A stretch of 64,000 nucleotides of DNA from Macrobrachium rosenbergii (Eukaryota > Arthropoda > Malacostraca > Decapoda > Palaemonidae). The DNA is taken from assembly GCF_040412425.1 (NCBI RefSeq), contig NC_089788.1:71058720-71122719 (forward strand). The letters run 5' to 3'. Numbering within the stretch: the first letter of the stretch is position 1; every line of letters starts with the position of its first letter. A program made the translations under genes and the position numbers. Below, piece by piece: positions 61,561 through 64,000 of the stretch. Below the pieces are notes generated by a model. The model saw only the letters and a program-made list of their open reading frames with translations. It made no database searches and was not told the DNA's origin.

Positions 61561-61908
61561 ATGCTTAAATTCAATATTGTATTCAATATTGTATTATGCT
61601 TTGGTATAATATCTGTGTACAGAGAGTATTAAGGTCCACTCTTGTCCTCTCCCTGAATACAGGAGTAGAGAAATAGGACTTTCCAATACGTGGACATAAT
61701 TATGGAGCAATACAATTCAGGTCATTACATGAGTTACAAATAGTAATGGACCAATATTGCAAGTAGCGGTACCGGTGGGAAAACGGCAGTTGCGGTTAAT
61801 AGTACAGCAGGTCCCTGTATTTGCGGTAAAATGAGTCTACCAGTTAATGTTCAATAACGCTACACCATTTGGGAGTGCATTCCTGATTTTCTTAATTTCT
61901 CCTGGGAG

Positions 61909-61910
<2 letters not shown>

Positions 61911-61965
<55 letters not shown>

Positions 61966-62020
61966 AGAGAATTCTAGATGTAGGCGTTTGCCTTGTAGTC
62001 TTAATGAACATGACCTTCTG

Positions 62021-62089
<69 letters not shown>

Positions 62090-62142
62090 GGGGATTCTAG
62101 ATAGATTTGAGTGCCTTTAGTCTCAATGAACATGACTTTCTG

Positions 62143-62208
<66 letters not shown>

Positions 62209-62265
62209 GGAATTCTAGATGGAAGCTTTTAGTGTCTTGTAGTCTGAACGAACATTACCTTCTGC

Positions 62266-62325
<60 letters not shown>
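61911..62325 (+). repeat. (CT)n compound satellite, second spacer class
   Basis: (CT)n at 61911-61962, 62027-62087, 62148-62205, 62270-62325. Spacers TCTCAATGAACATGACTTTC / TGCAAGC are homologous to those at 56.5 kb. Confidence 0.85.
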
Positions 62326-62328
<3 letters not shown>

Positions 62329-62332
62329 GAGG

Positions 62333-62642
62333 ACTATTATTCCTCACACCGCCAGACTATGGAACAGTCTCCTTGAAGATGCTGTGCAATTAAAATCTCA
62401 AAAGTTCAAGCGAAGATGCAATGCATTTCTTCTCTAAAGCAATTCTCCTTGTACTTTTATGAATTTATATTTATATCTATCTCTGTATTAATTCATTATC
62501 TTTTTTTTTCTTTTTTTTTAATAACTGATCTCTTCTATCTGTGTTTTCTATAATCTTCTGTAACTTCTTTCAAATGAACACCATATTCTTTGGAAGCCTG
62601 AATTTCGAGACAAGTTGTTCCATATGAATTGGGGTTTAACTT
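62333..62642 (+). mobile_element. Family E LINE 3' end with coding tail and (AAT)n
   Basis: Codons 62333-62434 read TIIPHTARLWNSLLEDAVQL then FKRRCNAFLL and TAA, the typical C-terminus of a LINE ORF2. The 3' UTR shares blocks with other family E copies (CTTCTGTAACTTCTTTCAAATG, the AATGAACACCATATTCTTTGG type) and passes into (AAT)n at 62643-62708. Confidence 0.7.
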
Positions 62643-62708
<66 letters not shown>

Positions 62709-62861
62709 CTCACGACTGTATGCAGTTTTCCATTGAATCATCAGTTGCAGAAAGGGTATATTACCAGGAGAATCCAACAGGTCTATGCGTAGCTCTTTAT
62801 CAGTGGAAGCGCTCGGACCGAAACATTACTATTTCATTTTCTCTCGCAATTGCTTCATCAA

Positions 62862-63212
62862 ACAAGTAAAAAACAATCGAGTTTTCTGCACAGCGTATAA
62901 TCAAGGCCACCGAAAATAGATCTAGCTTTCGGTGGGCTCGGTATAATGGTCACGGCCCGTGAAACTTTAACCACGGCCCGGTGGTGGCCTGGCTTATATC
63001 GTTGCCAGACGCACGATTACGGCTAACTTTAACCTTAAATAAAATAAAAACTATTGAAGCTAGAGGGCTGCAGGTTGGTATGTCTGATGACTGGAGGGTG
63101 GATGATCAACATATCAATTTGCAGCCCTCTAGCCTCAGTAGTTTTTAAGATCTAAGGACAGACGGACAGGCACAGCCGGCACAATAGTTTTCTTTTACGG
63201 AAAACTAAAAAG
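62862..63212 (-). mobile_element. Family C element, inverted
   Basis: ACAAGTAAAAAACAATCGAG start; foldback arms around 63055-63150; ends ATAGTTTTCTTTTACGGAAA. The terminal GCGCCGAAG hairpin is deleted. Confidence 0.75.
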
Positions 63213-63627
63213 GGGAGAGTTACGGCATCGCAATTGGATATTTGCTTAATTTACAACTGAGAACTCCCATAATGAACTTTTCCCTGCGATGATTAATAGC
63301 ACGAGTGCTGTTAATCAAATATGTTCCAGAATTAATTGCTTTTTCTGAAACTGTCCAAACACTATATTATGTTACCTCTAAATCCGCCTTTTTTTTTATT
63401 TCCCATTTTAATCCAGGCGTGTAGTATTTTCCGATTAACTATGCTGTAAAGGCCCTTTGCTTGGTTAGAAATAGCTTTTGTCCCTGAACAAAAAATAAAT
63501 TGAGGAAATGGAAATGTTTTGCAGCTGAAGGTCATTTTTGTGTTTTTGCAATTCCCTAATAGGTTTCGCAAACGCAAACATTTTACTCTCGGCTTCATCT
63601 AGCATTAGACGACTCACTTGTTTCTCG

Positions 63628-63890
63628 CTGTAGGCATTACTTAAGGTTCTTCGCGGCGTGCCTTCGGCCCATAGCTGCAACCCTTTTCGTTCCTTTTACT
63701 GGACCTCCGTTCATATTCTTTTTCTTCGATGTTACTTTCCACCCTCTCATAACAATTGATTCATAGTGCAACTGCGAGGTTTTCCTCCTGTTACACCTTT
63801 CAGTCCTTTTTACTGTCAGTTTCCGTTTCAGAGCTGAATGACTTCATGGGTCCCAGTGCTTGGCCTTTGGCCTAAATTCTATATATTCTA
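63628..63890 (+). mobile_element. Retroposon family B, 5' truncated
   Basis: Begins GCTGTAGGCATTACTTAAGG and ends GGCCTAAATTCTATATATTC. Confidence 0.7.
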
Positions 63891-64000
63891 TTTCTATATA
63901 ATATACTGAGAGTTTTTTCTTCAGTTAATTTTTTACGTAAGTAAAATTATACAGATTTTTGTGTGGCGATTTTGCACAACTCATAATCCCACAATGCAAA

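Overview
This window looks like a piece of a large, repeat-choked crustacean genome, most probably a decapod (prawn, shrimp or crab). The grounds are an intron-rich animal gene, extreme density of (GA)n, (TA)n and (AAT)n microsatellites, and many short interspersed elements; the species cannot be fixed from sequence alone. No rRNA gene, genuine tRNA gene, CRISPR array or bacterial operon is visible.

The one host gene I can defend is on the minus strand: the 5' part of an arylsulfatase B-like (N-acetylgalactosamine-4-sulfatase family) gene. Ten exons were placed by splice sites and phase from the start codon (52710) to exon 10 (ending 39455). They join into one continuous frame of about 454 codons with the CTPTR formylglycine motif, the [12 protein letters not shown] motif and all expected metal and catalytic residues. 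The C-terminal exon(s) were not found, so the gene is 3'-incomplete here. Its introns carry SINEs, MITE-like elements, minisatellites and hairpins.

The most unusual element is at 34894-37689: a 2.8 kb unit with about 150-bp terminal inverted repeats around a frameshifted ORF that is not a classic DDE transposase. Its conserved acidic positions follow the order expected of a FEN1/XPG (PIN-like) nuclease, followed by a cysteine-rich tail. That fold assignment is my inference.

The rest is mobile and tandem DNA. Family A is a tRNA-headed SINE with 12-14 bp target duplications. Family B is a ~310-bp retroposon with 8-13 bp duplications (about 15 copies). Family C is a ~370-bp multi-hairpin MITE-like element (8 copies). 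Family D is a VNTR-bearing element present at 16.6 and 47.2 kb. Family E is LINE 3' ends whose tails are the (AAT)n arrays. Several long foldbacks lie at 19.5-20.6, 28.1-28.7, 41.9-42.2, 45.0-45.2 and 55.6-56.1 kb.

Layout: 1-11 kb retroposon copies, GA/AAT arrays and a 57-bp satellite; 11-17.7 kb a promoter-like patch, 44-, 50- and 87-bp minisatellites; 17.7-30 kb CT/TA arrays and foldbacks; 30-34.8 kb mostly unique with a 30-bp satellite; 34.9-38.5 kb the TIR element and a LINE fragment; 39.4-52.7 kb the arylsulfatase gene; 52.7-64 kb further repeats.
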